From contig NC_088305.1 in the NCBI RefSeq assembly GCF_032854445.1, positions 1,493,001 through 1,557,000 on the forward strand: a stretch of 64,000 nt of DNA, read 5' to 3'. A program made the position numbers and the translations under genes. Position 1 is the first letter of the stretch. Every line of letters starts with the position of its first letter. Positions 44,226 through 56,885 of the stretch are shown here, piece after piece. The notes beneath the pieces were generated by a model. It searched no databases, was not told the origin of the DNA, and saw only the letters and a program-made list of their open reading frames with translations. Source of the stretch: Liolophura sinensis (taxonomy: Eukaryota > Mollusca > Polyplacophora > Chitonida > Chitonidae).

Positions 44226-46990
44226 ATAAAAATGTTATTAAAGCAAACTTGTTTGTAATCTACCCTAATTTTTCTAAGTTTTGGGACAGAAAGCAGAATA
44301 TTACATATCTTTTCCAGCTTTTTGAAAAAGTAAGGATGCGAGTATGTTGTACATTAGATGGTCAAACCATGCGAGAAAAAAGAAACTCAATATTCCTGCT
44401 ACAAACACATGTATACTGGCTTAAAAGAGCAGACCAAGTGTCCCAAAAATTAGAAGAAATAAGATAGTTTACAATATGCTATTAGTCTTGTATAACATGT
44501 GAAAGAGGTGAAAATGTTTGTATCAGTCTTAGTGTAAAGTTTTTTCCAGTAAGTTCTTTAGACGGAGATCTCAGATATTAAAAGATTTTGCTCGAGTGTT
44601 TATCTTCTTTGTAAAAGGTATATAGCAAATTGCAGTTTCCTCTCAACTGAAAATTCCTGTACTTGTTGAGGAATCGTTGAATTTTTCTGATTTTTCGTGG
44701 AATCTTCTCACATCTACGTATACAGGTACATAAAATAGCTTGAAAAATGTTAAAAGTGGAAATCTGTATAGGTAATAAACATTATCTGTAAGCATATGCT
44801 TTAATTCCTCAGTGAGCTGTGTGGACCATTTGGTAATGCTGAAAGATATCCTTGCAAATTTTGACATGTACATGAAATTGTGTTCACACAGGTTAGGTAT
44901 TCTAACATTGGATATGACGTTTGGGAAGAAAACAAATGTGCAACATCAGTGAGTCATGCTAGTGGTCCACTAAAGTCATATTTAGGATTGAAACATTTGA
45001 CTGTATCCAATTCAGTTCAAAGGAATCTGGAAAGATAATTAAAGATTTTGGATAGAGGATACCTATTATTGGTGTTTCTCATCGTCATGTGACTGAAAAA
45101 TTGTTGAGTACGAGGTTAAACCCCAAGCACTCACTCACTCATTGGTGCTTCTATTGTTGTTTACTAATTTCCTATCAATGTCCTGTTTAAATCTGTAATT
45201 TATTGGAAATGACACATGTAATTGCTAATTGTATTCACTCTAAAAGAGACTAGGTCTCAATTGTGTTTTATTGTGCTTTTTTGTTTTCGTTTGAACTGAT
45301 AATTTATGTTCATTATTTTTCATGTTTTTTTTTTTAAATTTTGAGGTTATAAATCTAGTCATTGGTTTTGTCATGATGAAAAATGTGGTAGTAATGCAAT
45401 ATTTTTTGTCTGTTCTCTTATGCCTGATCTCCAGTCAACAGGGCAAAGAATGTGTATGTTCAAATTCTAGCTTTTTTGGTCCAGTTCAGATTTATTTATC
45501 TCTTTTTTTTTTACCCAGCCTGAAACGCTACACAGTATTTCAGATAATCTCTCATAATTTGTGGAAAATGTGGATTATCTAGGCAGTTTTTCCTGTTGAA
45601 GACATATTTACATAATCCAAAATCCAAGAAACTTGAGGATTAGACAAGATAAAAGGGTGAATTATTCCATTTTTTGGTTTTTAAGAGTTAGCTCACCCGT
45701 GAAGCACACAGTAAATGTGATGTCGTCGAAACTGCTGTTTGAGAAACTACATTAGCCATAGTAAAAACTAATTGTAAGCTAAGTTTGCGAACATGAGGTT
45801 AACGCGTATTTCAAGGAATCAGTTGAGTTTTATTGATGAACGTGTATATGGAGTGGACATTGCTGACACTGGATTGACTAGAATTTGAAAAAAACTTTTA
45901 ACTGGGTTTAGTATCAGGTGAAGTAAAGTTTCCAAATGGGAGTGGCTCATTTGTTGACTCGCAAAGACAGGTGACATTTTACTTTCCAGTCTCGTCCGAA
46001 ATCGATCTTCTCTGTAGTTAGGACAATTATTTGTAGTGTGTGATCACAAGTGCTGGTTCAGTTGGATACTTGTAGGTTAAGGCTGATCTTCATCAGTACT
46101 GTATTTCACTTAAAATTTTCCTAGATTCTGATCGATTCATGCGTCCATTTAGGAGATTTTTGTGTATAGAATGATTAATGCCTGGTCACAAAAAAGCTGT
46201 GTTTTATCATCAGAAGCATCATTTTAAGGTTGTTGTGTGATTGTGAAGGTGCATTTGTATACACCAAACTTTAGGTTAAGGGCAGTGAGTATTTTTAATC
46301 CCTCTCCAACGTAGTTGCTGTGATTTAAAATGCAGTGAATACCAAATTACATGGTTGTGTATTTTTGGTAGAATTCCGAAGTGTTGTACAGATTTGCCTG
46401 TGGCGGAAACACACTGCCCTGCAGCATGGAGGCACATGCTGGCTGCTATGGTGATAAAATGTGTTGTGTTGTTGTTGAAATTTTTAAAAAAGAAACAACC
46501 TTATGAAGAGTGAAACCAGAGCATTGTGACATTAGACAAGTGGTCACAGGTAACCCGTTAAATCCATCCTCATACCTGTAAGACTTACTTCAGATCTGTT
46601 TATTCAGATTTCACCTGTAACCACAGGTATATGTAAATTGTTGCATAGCTTTTTTTTTTTGCACCCCTTAAATAAGATTATGCAAAACTTGTTATACTTA
46701 GTTTTGTCATTAATTCCATGTAACTGTGTCAGACTTGTTTTCAGATAATTTACTTCTTCTTAACTTCATTTTGGTCAAATTATTTGGTATCGCTTGAGAT
46801 CAGTGAGATATTACTGAAGGATAATTTACTTTAATTAATTTACCATTTGCTACTTATTTGTTAGTTACTTAAAGTAAAAGAAAGCCAAAATGTGAACTAA
46901 GGTTTATCACATTGACAACTGAAAATTATGCGTAAAAGTACTTTCATTTTTTTTTTCAAATTTTTTAAGAGTGTTGAAAGGCATTCAAAT
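44226..46990. other. No gene seen; SINE-B tail at 45066-45152
   Basis: Unique AT-rich sequence. The stretch after the array stays open for 80 codons (ends DQVSQKLEEIR) but nothing recognisable is encoded. 45066-45152 matches the SINE family B tail (actgaaaaattgttgagtac then cactcactcactc). Confidence 0.45.
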
Positions 46991-46994
46991 ATTT

Positions 46995-47440
46995 GAATAG
47001 TAAGGTGGGCTTTATGAGCCATATTGATGGTATCTAGGAACTCTGACATCACATCAGCTCTATGATGGGCTTTATGAGCCATATTGACAGTATCTAGGAA
47101 CTCTGACATCACATCAGCTCTATGGTGGGCTTTATGAGCCATATTGACAGTATCTAGGAACTCTGACATCACATCAGCTCTATGGTGGGCTTTATGAGCC
47201 ATATTGACAGTATCTAGGAACTCTGACATCACATCAGCTCTATGGTGGGCTTTATGAGCCATATTGACAGTATCTAGGAACTCTGACATCACATCAGCTC
47301 TATGGTGGACTTTATGAGCCATATTGACAGTATCTAGGAACTCTGACATCATATCACCTCTATGGTGGGCTTTATGAGCCATATTGACAGTATCTAGGAA
47401 CTCTTCCGTCACATCCCCTTTTATCATGATGTTGGCCATA
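46995..47440. repeat. 60-bp tandem array, about 7.4 copies, with a 180-codon minus ORF
   Basis: Unit gggctttatgagccatattg, acagtatctaggaactctga, catcacatcagctctatggt. The minus ORF 47439-46897 starts with ATG and carries 20-residue repeats EFLDTVNMAHKAHHRADVMS. Most copies are identical and the few differences change residues, so coding is not supported; it cannot be excluded. Confidence 0.9.
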
Positions 47441-47499
47441 AGGAAGGAGTTCTTGGGAATCTTTTATCGGTAATCTTGTATTCATTCATGGGAAGATCT

Positions 47500-47576
47500 G
47501 CAAGGTTTCCTCCCACCTTAATGCTGTCTGACATCGTATAATTGAAACATTTTCAGCACCAATCAAATAAATAAAT
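47500..47576 (+). mobile_element. SINE family A tail fragment
   Basis: tttcctcccaccttaatgct, then gcaccaatcaaataaataaa. Confidence 0.6.
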
Positions 47577-47769
47577 TTGAGAACAATTTGGTTTGTTATA
47601 CCATTCGTGTATGTTTGGCGCGTAAAATCAACTGAGAGTTGTCAGCTTTTTAGGTAGATGACGGCACCTCACAAAGCATTAGACAACACAGTCTATTATA
47701 AAATTGTATTCGACAACACTATCTGTTATAAAACTGCAGCTAACCCATTGGAAACTAATTAAAATTTAA

Positions 47770-48235
47770 TACCAGATCAGCGGACGAACGATGATAGATA
47801 GCCCTTGTAGATGTATGAGACCCGATTGGCTAGTTGTAATCTAATGCAAGACAGTACGGAAGATTCAACCAATGAGTGCCCAGGTAGATATGGACTCATG
47901 GCACGCGATTGGCTAGTTATAATCTAATGCAAGGCAGTACGGAAGATTCAACCAGTGAGTGCCCAGGTAGATATGGACTCATGGCACCTGATTGGCTAGT
48001 TGTAATCTAATGCAAGACAGTACGGAAGATTCAACCAATGAGTGGCCAGATAGATATGGACTCGTGACACCTGATTGGCTAGTTGTAATCTGATCTCAGC
48101 AGCCTAGATGATTCAACCAATGAGGGGCCCCTGTAGATGCACGGGACCTGATTGGTCAATTGTTATCTGATTCAATGCAGTCAAGAAGATTTAGATTCAT
48201 GAGATCTGATTGGCCAGTTGTCATTTTATATTAAT
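47770..48235. repeat. 83-bp tandem array rich in CCAAT/ATTGG, about 6 copies
   Basis: gattggctagttgtaatcta recurs at 47824, 47907, 47990 and 48073, then in shorter copies at 48150 and 48208. Most units also hold caaccaatgag, so both orientations of the CCAAT motif repeat. Confidence 0.93.
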
Positions 48236-49200
48236 AAAATGACGTATGAAATTCATTTTGGTTGTGGAAATAACATACTTCACTAATATAAGGTGTAGTG
48301 ATATTGTTGTACTGGAAGCTTACTGGACTGGACATTGTTTTTAAAGGAACAGGCTGAGACATTAAGAAGTAGTCTGTATTCACGTAGTTACCAAGCTTGC
48401 TGACCATTGTTACTGGAATGTTCTCCACATGAATATTTGTAATACGTAAGTACAAAGGAAACCTGCAGAAATCCTTTTTTTTTTTAAATGCTCATACATA
48501 AAGTAGTTACAAATGAAAATATCAGACATTTATGAAATGTTTTATTTATAGATATCATGACTTGACGTAGTTACGAAGGAAACTAGCAGAAACATTTATG
48601 AAATGTTCTATGCATATGTGTAGTTAAATAGTTAATCTAGAGAAACATTTATGAAATATTTTTTTCATAAATTAGGTACAAATGAGACCTGCAGAGACAT
48701 TTATTACGTATTCATACACATAGTCAGCCTAGGGAAACATTATTAAAATATTTTATACATGACGATGATAAAACTGGCGGAGACATTCATGAAATGTTCC
48801 ATTCATACATGTGGTTACAAAGTCAATCCAGTGAATTAATTATGAAACAGTTCATAAAGTAGTTACAATGAAAACTGGCAGAAAAGTTGTATTATATATG
48901 TGCAGTTAAAATAAAAACTTTGTTTTATTCGATTTTTATGAAATTTTCTATATGTACATGCACTTACAGTTATTTGTTTGTCAGTTTCCATGCATCACTG
49001 TTTTACGGCTGTTGTAACGTTCAAAATATTGTTGCCTATATAGTACCAAAGTGGACATTATAAGGTACTATTATGGAGAAGCTGTGATAGTTTTTCTACA
49101 TGTACCCTGTGAGATGTTGATATAAGTATATTGTGTTACTCTCATGTGGAATCGGTGGTAATGTGATGGCACTGCCTTGTCCTGTTTTTTTTAACTGTAA
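48236..49200. repeat. Degenerate repeats around aaatgttttatacat; no gene
   Basis: Loose recurrence of agtagttacaaatgaaa and catttatgaaatgtt at irregular 60-90 bp spacing from 48,490 to 48,900. An old decayed array is likely. Confidence 0.5.
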
Positions 49201-49620
49201 GGGATGTCATGGTACTATGTGGAATATGGTACCGTATGGCCTTTCATGGTACAATATGGCCTTTTATGGAACAAAATGGCTTGTTATGGTACAATTTTGG
49301 CTCTGCCAAGTAGATTCTGTGGAGATTGTTCTATATGGCCTCTTATGGTACAACTTTACCTTTAACGGTACTGTATGGCCTCTTGTGGTACAACTTTACC
49401 TTTAATGGTACTGTATGGCCTCGTATGGTACAACTTTACATTTAACGGTACTGTATGGCGTCTTATGGTACTGCTTGGCGTCTTATGGTACTGCTTGGCC
49501 TATTATGTTACTGTCTGGCGTGTTATTGTGCATATACGAAGGTTATGGTACATATATGAAGGTTATGGTACATATATGAAGGTTATGGTACATATACTAA
49601 TGTTATGGCACTGTTAAGTA
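49200..49620. repeat. Degenerate minisatellite, about 40-bp unit
   Basis: Recurring tatggtacaactttacc, ctgtatggcctcttatgg and short aggttatggtacatatatga units. The weak ORFs here are repeat products. Confidence 0.75.
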
Positions 49621-49724
49621 CTTCCTATGGAAATTATTAAACTGTACGTATATGGGATGTTATAGAGCTGAATATGAGCTGTCATGATGTAATACATTTG
49701 ATGGTACTATTTCTGATGTAAACT

Positions 49725-50010
49725 GTAATATAACATCATAGGGTACTATCTTAGATGTTATGGTGTAATATATCATATGATACTATCTTGGATGTTATGG
49801 TGTAATATGATATGCTATCTTGGATGTTATGGCGGCGTAATATAATATCATATGATGCTATCTTGGATGTTATGGCGGCGTAATATAATATCATATGATG
49901 CTGTCTTGGATGTTATGGCGGCGTAATATAATATCATATGATGTTATCTTGGATGTTATGGTGTAATACACATATGATGCTATCTTGGATGTTATGGTGT
50001 AATATGATAT
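49725..50010. repeat. About 43-bp minisatellite, 6-7 copies
   Basis: Unit atgatgctatcttggatgtt then atggcggcgtaatataatat; the copies with gcggcg are near identical. Confidence 0.88.
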
Positions 50011-50277
50011 TTGAAGGTGCTACATATGTATATATGTGGAATATGATGGTACAGTATGGCATGGTATGGTGCGGTGTGACAAGGTATGATGCGGTGTGAC
50101 AGTGTACAAACATGGTACCAGAAGGTGCCACTACATGTAAATAGCAGATGTTATAGTGTACTTAGGATCGATGACGATTAAAATGGCATCATACGTGATA
50201 TATTCTGTTATAACGTCACAGTAAAAAATCCATAGTTCGAATTTGCTTCCTTTTTTGTTGTTGCTGGGTTTTCATTA

Positions 50278-50279
50278 GA

Positions 50280-50312
<33 letters not shown>
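50278..50312. repeat. ATT trinucleotide microsatellite
   Basis: About ten attatt repeats; no gene around. Confidence 0.85.
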
Positions 50313-50611
50313 TTTTCTGTCGTTTTCTTGTTGCTGATCGTCTTTGTGGAGAATTGTCAACTTCACGAGAAAAGATTTGAAAATATTGTAACACTTTGTC
50401 CGAATCAAAATAACGTCCCTCATCAAATTAAACAGCATTCTTCTCCATATCTCAGAGAATGCTCAGATCGTTTTCTGTGCGACAACATCTAGTTAATTTA
50501 ATGGGTACTTGTTTGTACGTACGCCACATTGCTAACTGAGGACTTTTCAGCTGTCCTCTAATATTCCATTGGCTGTGGTACTAAGAAAGCGGGATTGTCG
50601 AGTACCTCAGC

Positions 50612-50875
50612 TAAAGGGCTCTCCGTGGCCAAAGGGACTAGTACGCCACCACAGCGCAATTCCCCGGGAGCCTCGCACCAATGCGGTTGCTGTAAGTTCA
50701 AGTCCAGGTCATGCTTGCTTCCTCTCCGGCTGTAAGTGGGATGGTCTTCCAACAACCTGTTGATATTCGTAGGTTTCGACGGGCCTGTGCTCGATTTTCT
50801 CCCACCATAATGCTGGTCGCCGTCGTATGAGTAAAACATTCGTAAGTACGGTCTAAAACACCAATCAGAAAAATA
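50612..50875 (+). mobile_element. SINE family A, near full length
   Basis: Head ggctctccgtggccaaaggg, box B gtaagttcaagtccagg, body gctcgattttctcccaccat, tail caatcagaaaaataaat. More diverged in the head than the copy at 58-331. Confidence 0.8.
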
Positions 50876-51256
50876 AATATTGAAGTGAAAGTGAATGAAT
50901 GAATGAATGATTATGGCTTAGCGCCACATCGGCAGTAATTGGAAAAAGCTGCAATGAGCATAAAACAAACATGTTAAAATATACAAAAACCTTTGGTAAC
51001 TAATCCAATTGAAGAATTCTTGAACTGAGGCAGTCAGTGACTGCGAGGGTGATTTTATCCTAGAAACATCTCTGTGGGTAAAGGAGTTTCATGAATTTGT
51101 TATATCAGTGCCCCAAAACGTATTTCTAAAAAACAGTTCAACATAAACTTTTAGCTTTTCTTGAAAAATTTATTCCACTGATGTGATAATTTCACACATG
51201 CCCAACTTCCGTGTCTCATTACGTACATGTACATATATAGCTGCAAGATGTGTCCG

Positions 51257-51816
51257 TTATTGCTGTTCTTCGTTTTCTCCAATCACCTCAATTTCTTCGC
51301 TTTCCGAAGCGTGTATTGACGATTCGTTTTCACCATTTTCAGACTCTTCCAGAGCTTCTTCCACCAATTCGCCTTCACGGTTAGTTCCCTGTAAAAGATA
51401 CCCACATTCAAAAAATTAATCTGTTAATTTTAAAAGGAAGTCTGGTGTCTTAGTGATGCTAGAATGTATTCTGCTACCGCAGCAGATTGCTCTGTTAAAT
51501 ATAACGCATATTCTATTAATTTAACATTAATGGGGTAATGTATCCAGATCTATTGATCGACATGTGAACGCAAGCAGACATAAATTCGGGAGCCGGTTTT
51601 AAGTCCTTTTTCAGTCCGGTTAATCTACGCTAGTGTAAACTCGGCGTTTTCCGTTGACGAACATTCGGTACTCACAGGTACAATCTGGACTGGGTAAGAT
51701 GTCTGCTGAACACCGATGAGAAAGGCGTGGGCCTCTGTCTTGTTAAGGATGACGGGCAGATCCTCTAGGCACAAGGCGAGTGCCAGGAGGAGAAGAACAA
51801 AGACGAGGCATCTCAT
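51257..51816 (-). CDS. Small secreted Glu-rich peptide, two exons, possible gamma-carboxylation propeptide
   Basis: Exon 1 (51816-51676) encodes 47 residues: a signal peptide MRCLVFVLLLLALALC, then LEDLPVILNKTEAHAFLIGV and QQTSYPVQIVP. The donor is GTGAGT in phase 0. Exon 2 (51388-51257) follows a TTTTACAG acceptor and encodes 43 residues, 16 of them Glu: GTNREGELVEEALEESENGE, then NESSIHASESEEIEVIGENE and EQQ stop. The total is 90 residues with no cysteine after the signal. The segment PVILNKTEAHAFL resembles the vitamin K-dependent propeptide pattern (hydrophobic at -16, Ala at -10, Leu at -6, as in factor IX VFLDHENANKIL). No basic cleavage site is visible. The alternative is an acidic matrix or calcium-binding peptide. 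Gene structure is likely; function is inference. Confidence 0.6.
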
Positions 51817-52244
51817 CCTGTCACGACGAACAGTTCCTCATCTCCAAAATATACAGACGGAATTACAACTGTAGCACAGTACTTATGTTGATGGTTATTG
51901 CTAACACAGAACGTTATAGCCCTAGACAAGTCGCCAGTGAAAAGTCTACTGGTGAAAACTCGTTCTCATAAAAAACACGAATTAATTTGTGTAACTGTGG
52001 GAACGAGAAGTCAGAGCAGTAAACAGCTGACCTGTTGACAAAGGCCGATTCTTCTGAGTTGTCAACATAATGACGTAACAATGAGTTTTCGTCAACCTAT
52101 TGATATTACGTACTTCTGACGTCACGATGTGTTTTCCGTAAAGCCGGGCTATCCCCTTGACGAGACTCTGTACGTTATGAGCACGTGACTGCCATTGCGA
52201 CGTAATGACGTAAGAAGCTTCGTTTCAAACTTGTTCTGTATCGA

Positions 52245-52670
52245 ACCGGTTCAGTAGAACCTCCGCTTCTGGGGCGGTAGATCCAGGCTCAATCCTGGGT
52301 CTGGTCACACCTAAGACCCTTCGTCGTCATATGACTGAAAAATTGTTGAGTACGACGCTAAACCCCAAGCACTCACTCACTCACCCTAAGACCCTAAAAG
52401 AGGAAGTTGTGGCTTCCTTGCTCGGGGTTCAGCATTAAGGGCAAGTGCAACGACCGGTTGACTGGTATTAGTGTAATGGCTCGGGTGGGGCGACTCGCTC
52501 TCCTTCGGTAAGTCGCCTCAGTAAAGCAGCAGCACCACTAAATAAAAGAGAGGTGGAAATCCGTCCTGTGACAAGGAGGCACATTTACATGCACTCTTTC
52601 GTCATCATACATGACTGAAAATTCTTAAGTACGACGTTAAACCCAGAGCACTCACTCACTCACTCTTCTG
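52245..52670 (+). mobile_element. SINE family B, two adjoining copies
   Basis: Copy 1 has a tRNA-like head (gcggtagatccaggctcaat) and ends in cactcactcactc near 52383. It is followed by copy 2 body (gaaatccgtcctgtgacaag) ending in a second CACT tail near 52664. Confidence 0.75.
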
Positions 52671-55030
52671 TATCGTAAAATAAGGGCTAATTCTCTGCAC
52701 AAAGCTAGTTTATAACTGTCAGATTGTAATATGTGATTCAAACGCTCATTTTCAGACCACATGAGGAGTTAGGGCAGGTATTTTACGAACTCTTATTATA
52801 AAGTCCTGTTAACTTGATAAACAGCACTGGTGCTAATTCCACAGGAGAATTATGGTATACCGGTAAGTCAGATCTTGAAACTTTGATATAATACGCAGTT
52901 TGTAGCAAGAGGGATTAACATCTGGATGCATATGTCTCAACAGAGCACTGGTTATGTCTTTCGAATGTAAGTCTCGAGATTCACCTGCCTTTATAGTGTT
53001 CTGCAGGTCTTGGTTTCAATCACCGTTTGTGTGGTCTTACATGAAGTCTCTTCTGTCCTAACGCTATGACATACTCGTACACACTGATCTCGCTCTGCAC
53101 GTTCGTCAGTTTACTTGCCAAAAGCCGACGATTTTTTCCGGTTTCTTCCATACATAAATTTTTTGCCGTTAGCTGCGGAGGAATTAGCCTCAGATATGCC
53201 TAGATCCTAGACCTAAAAAATTGTCTTCAGGATTTAGCCAACATGAGGTCGCGAGGCTAATGCATTGTCACAGAAACACCATCGCAGCGCTCGCCTAAAA
53301 CCAGTGACTTTTTCAAGACGTAAGAGATCGTCCGCGCTCTGGACGTCCATGGGTAACGACGCCTGGGCAAGATCAGTGGATTTGTGGTCCAAAAAAACCG
53401 TAGAAACCGCTCGAATTCCAGACCATCGTTGCATGGGTCGCGCGCACGTTGTTCTCGATACGTTTGTCGTTGATGCCACGAGGTCTAGTCCAGTGCCTGG
53501 ACCAGTATTACCTCCCCTGATCTGACAACATAAGGTTCAGTACTGACCACCTGCATTGCTTAACTTGCCACTGTTTCAATGGCTGAGATATTCTCAGGGC
53601 AGTGGCGCAGAATTCAGTAGTTTGAACGTCTAACTGGGGAGAGTATGATCGCTAGAAAATTTCTCCTGTCAGTAGCCTTGCTGTGTTATGACAGGACCTG
53701 TGCTCGGAGAGTGCGGCTCACTTTCTCACTGAGGGAACTCCTTTAAGGTTTGACACGCGACGGATATGTATGCGAACATGATGGGTAGCACAACCATGAC
53801 ATCCTTACGAAATGTAATTGTGGCAATTTTCCCTTCTTCAGGTGGGGAATAATTCCGAAAAAGAGAGATTTTCCATATCGCGTAGGCAAATTAATACAGC
53901 AATGTTATCCGAATACACCTTCAAACAATAAGCCCGTTTGGACTGAAAGAAATTAAATTCTGCCTTTCTTACTTTATTGCATAGATATGCACAGACTTAT
54001 TTTAGCTTTAAGGAGAGATTTTAGGTCACGGAGGATGAGTCTGATAATGAAGATAGATCCTTGATAGAGCTTTACGCTGTACGGCCATACATAGCCGCAA
54101 ATAGCGGACCTGAAACGAGGCTGTCATGATTTAAAGAGTGATTTGCCAACAGCCAATCAGAAGGCTACCTCGGAAGCAATGGCGGTCGTGTGTCCTTCAC
54201 CCTACATGTCAGTCGGATCAAGCGTATGAACTACCACGACGTCATCAAGCATGGTTACAGAGGTGCAGACAGCATGTCCGCACTGCTGGCAAAATGTACT
54301 TTTTACGAACGAATCACGTTTCCACCCTTCCTGGACTTTGTACAAAGACCAAGACGGTTCCTGTCACGTTGACTTTACGGCAAGACATATGGCTGCAATT
54401 TTGACATTGTAAATTTATACTAACTTCGATAGCAAGAAACCAGAGGGTCCTGTGTGTTGAGTGACGATTTCAATCAACGTCACAAGTGAATAACATAGAA
54501 ACTGGTGTGTCGTGCTTGTTACACCAAGCCCTTTCACTCCAAGTTTGTTAAGTTTTTCAATGAATATGATTCTCTTATAGGTAAATATGGGCACAGCTCC
54601 CAGATTCTCTGGCACTCTTATTTCATAATTGTGTCTAATTCCGCTTAACCTGAATTTATTCATCGCGTTGAATCAGTTCGCCACGTGGATATATGAACAA
54701 TTGCAATCAAAGCGCGCGGTCACATATTTGGATTATCGACAAGTTAGATACTAGCATGCCATACGATTTGAACATTTTACTCAGTTGCCTAGAACATTCC
54801 TTGCGTCTTTCCATCATTGCTGAAACTGCTTCTTTTTGCATGATTCCGTCCAAGTTTCGTATTTTATATACTTTTTTATTTTTTTTTTTCAGTTCTTTTG
54901 TGGTTTGATTTAAACGCCGTTTTGAGAATCGAACTTGCGATTATGGATCCGGAACCTTCATAGACGGCGGGTATACTGGAATGTCGGTTTCGATTCATAA
55001 ATTAAGATTAGAACTCCTTGTTCTGGTACT
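52671..55030. other. Unique sequence, no recognised gene
   Basis: The most complex sequence in the window. Open stretches at 53265-53525 (plus, GC-rich, 86 codons; also 81 codons on the minus strand) and 54138-54404 (plus) were translated but match no family I recognise and have no clear splice partners. The missing last peroxidase exon was looked for here and not found. Confidence 0.4.
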
Positions 55031-55036
55031 CAGACC

Positions 55037-55395
55037 GACCCCAATAGGACAGTTAGTAGAGCGTCCGCTTCCGGAGTGGTAGATCTAGGGTCAATGCCGG
55101 GTCGAGTGACACCTAAGATTTTACAAGAGAGAAAGTTGTAACTTCCTGGCTTGGCGTTCAGCATAAAGGGGATAGTGCAACAACTGATTGACCTGTATCA
55201 GCATCATGGCTCGGGCTGAGCGGCTTACTTGCCTTCGGTAAGTCGTCTCAGTGAAGCAGCACTAGATAAAAGAGCGGTGGAAATCCGTCCTGCAAAATGG
55301 AGGCACATTACATGCACTCTAAGGATTCTTTCGTTGTCATATGACTGAAAATTTTTTAAGTATGACGTCCCAAGCACTTACTCACTCACTCTGGT
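55037..55395 (+). mobile_element. SINE family B, full length
   Basis: tRNA-like head with gtagagcgtccgcttccgg and gatctagggtcaatgcc, then body ggtggaaatccgtcctgc and an actgaaaattttttaag stretch, ending in cttactcactcactc. Confidence 0.8.
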
Positions 55396-55704
55396 ACTCA
55401 GCCATCCCACTTTATGTACCCAGTTCACTAAGCCAGAACAAATAAAATTAGTATACCATAAAAGATAAAACTCAGTTAGCTCAAGCCTATTTTTATGAGC
55501 CATTTTATTATCCTACAATAAACGTACACAGAAAACTACCATCGTCTGAAATCTTGACAATGGCATATCCACAATATATAATTCGGTTCGATACTTATGT
55601 GTAGATGCCACATGCCAGTTTAGGACTATAGACAGGTATGACTAAATATAATTAACTCCATTAAGGCTGATATTTTACATTTAGTACCTCATCATACCAA
55701 AAAA

Positions 55705-56885
55705 TACTTTCACATGTATTACCTCATGTGGCACATCTAAAACTGAATATTTCACATGTATTACCTCATGTGGCACATCTAAAACTGAATATTTCACATG
55801 TATTACCTCATGTGGCACAACTAAGGCTGAATATTTCACATGTATTACCTCATGGGGCACATCTAAGACTGAATATTTCACATGTATTACCTCATGTGGC
55901 ACATCTAAGACTGAATATTTCACATGTATTACCTCATGTGGCACATCTAAAACTGAATATTTCACATGTATTACCTCATGTGGCACAACTAAGGCTGAAT
56001 ATTTCATATGTATTACCTCATGTGGCACAACTAAGGCTGAATATTTCACATGTACTACCTCATGTGGCACATCTAAGGCTGAATATTTCACATGTATTAC
56101 CTCATGTGGCACATCTAAGGCTGAATATTTCACATGTATTACCTCATGTGGCACATCTAAAACTGAATATTTCACATGTATTACGTCATGGGGCACATCT
56201 AAAACTGAATATTTCACATGTATTACCTCGTGGCACATCTAAGGGTGAGTATTTCACATGTATTACCTCATGTGGCACATCTAAGACTGAATATTTCACA
56301 TGTATTACGTCATGGGGCACATCTAAAACTGAATATTTCACATGTATTACGTCATGTAGCACATCTAAAACTGAATATTTCACATGTATTACCTCATGTG
56401 GCACATCTAAAACTGAATATTTCACATGTATTACCTCATGTGGCACAACTAAGGCTGAATATTTCATATGTATTACCTCATGTGGCACAACTAAGGCTGA
56501 ATATTTCACATGTATTACCTCGTGGCACATCTAAGGGTGAGTATTTCACATGTATTACCTCATGTGGCACATCTAAGGCTGAATATTTCACATGTACTAC
56601 CTCACGTGGCACATCTAAGGCTGAATATTTCACATGTATTACGTCATGTGGCACAACTAAGGCTGAATATTTCACATGTATTACCTCATGTGGCACAACT
56701 AAGGCTGAATATTTCACATGTATTACCTCATGTGGCACATCTAAGGCTGAATATTTCACATGTATTACCTCATGTGGCACAACTAAGGCTGAATATTTCA
56801 CATGTATTACCTCATGTGGCACATCTAAAACTGAATATTTCACATGTATTACCTCATGTGGCACAAATTAGACTGGATATTTCAC
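55705..56885. repeat. 42-bp tandem array, about 28 copies, open on both strands
   Basis: Unit acatctaaaactgaatattt then cacatgtattacctcatgtg and gc. Two plus frames and one minus frame are open (ORFs of 114-268 codons, with 14-residue repeats such as VIHVKYSVLDVPHE). Differences are concentrated at aaa/agg and tct/act. Not a gene. Confidence 0.96.

Noticed and set aside
53234-53525. Overlapping 86- and 81-codon ORFs in GC-rich sequence
   Set aside because: No family recognised, no splice partners, open on both strands by base composition; too weak to call a gene.
54138-54404. Plus-strand ORF with MNYHDVIKHGYRGADSMSAL
   Set aside because: Not recognised; no conserved motif or exon structure. 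Could be a decayed element, but nothing supports it.
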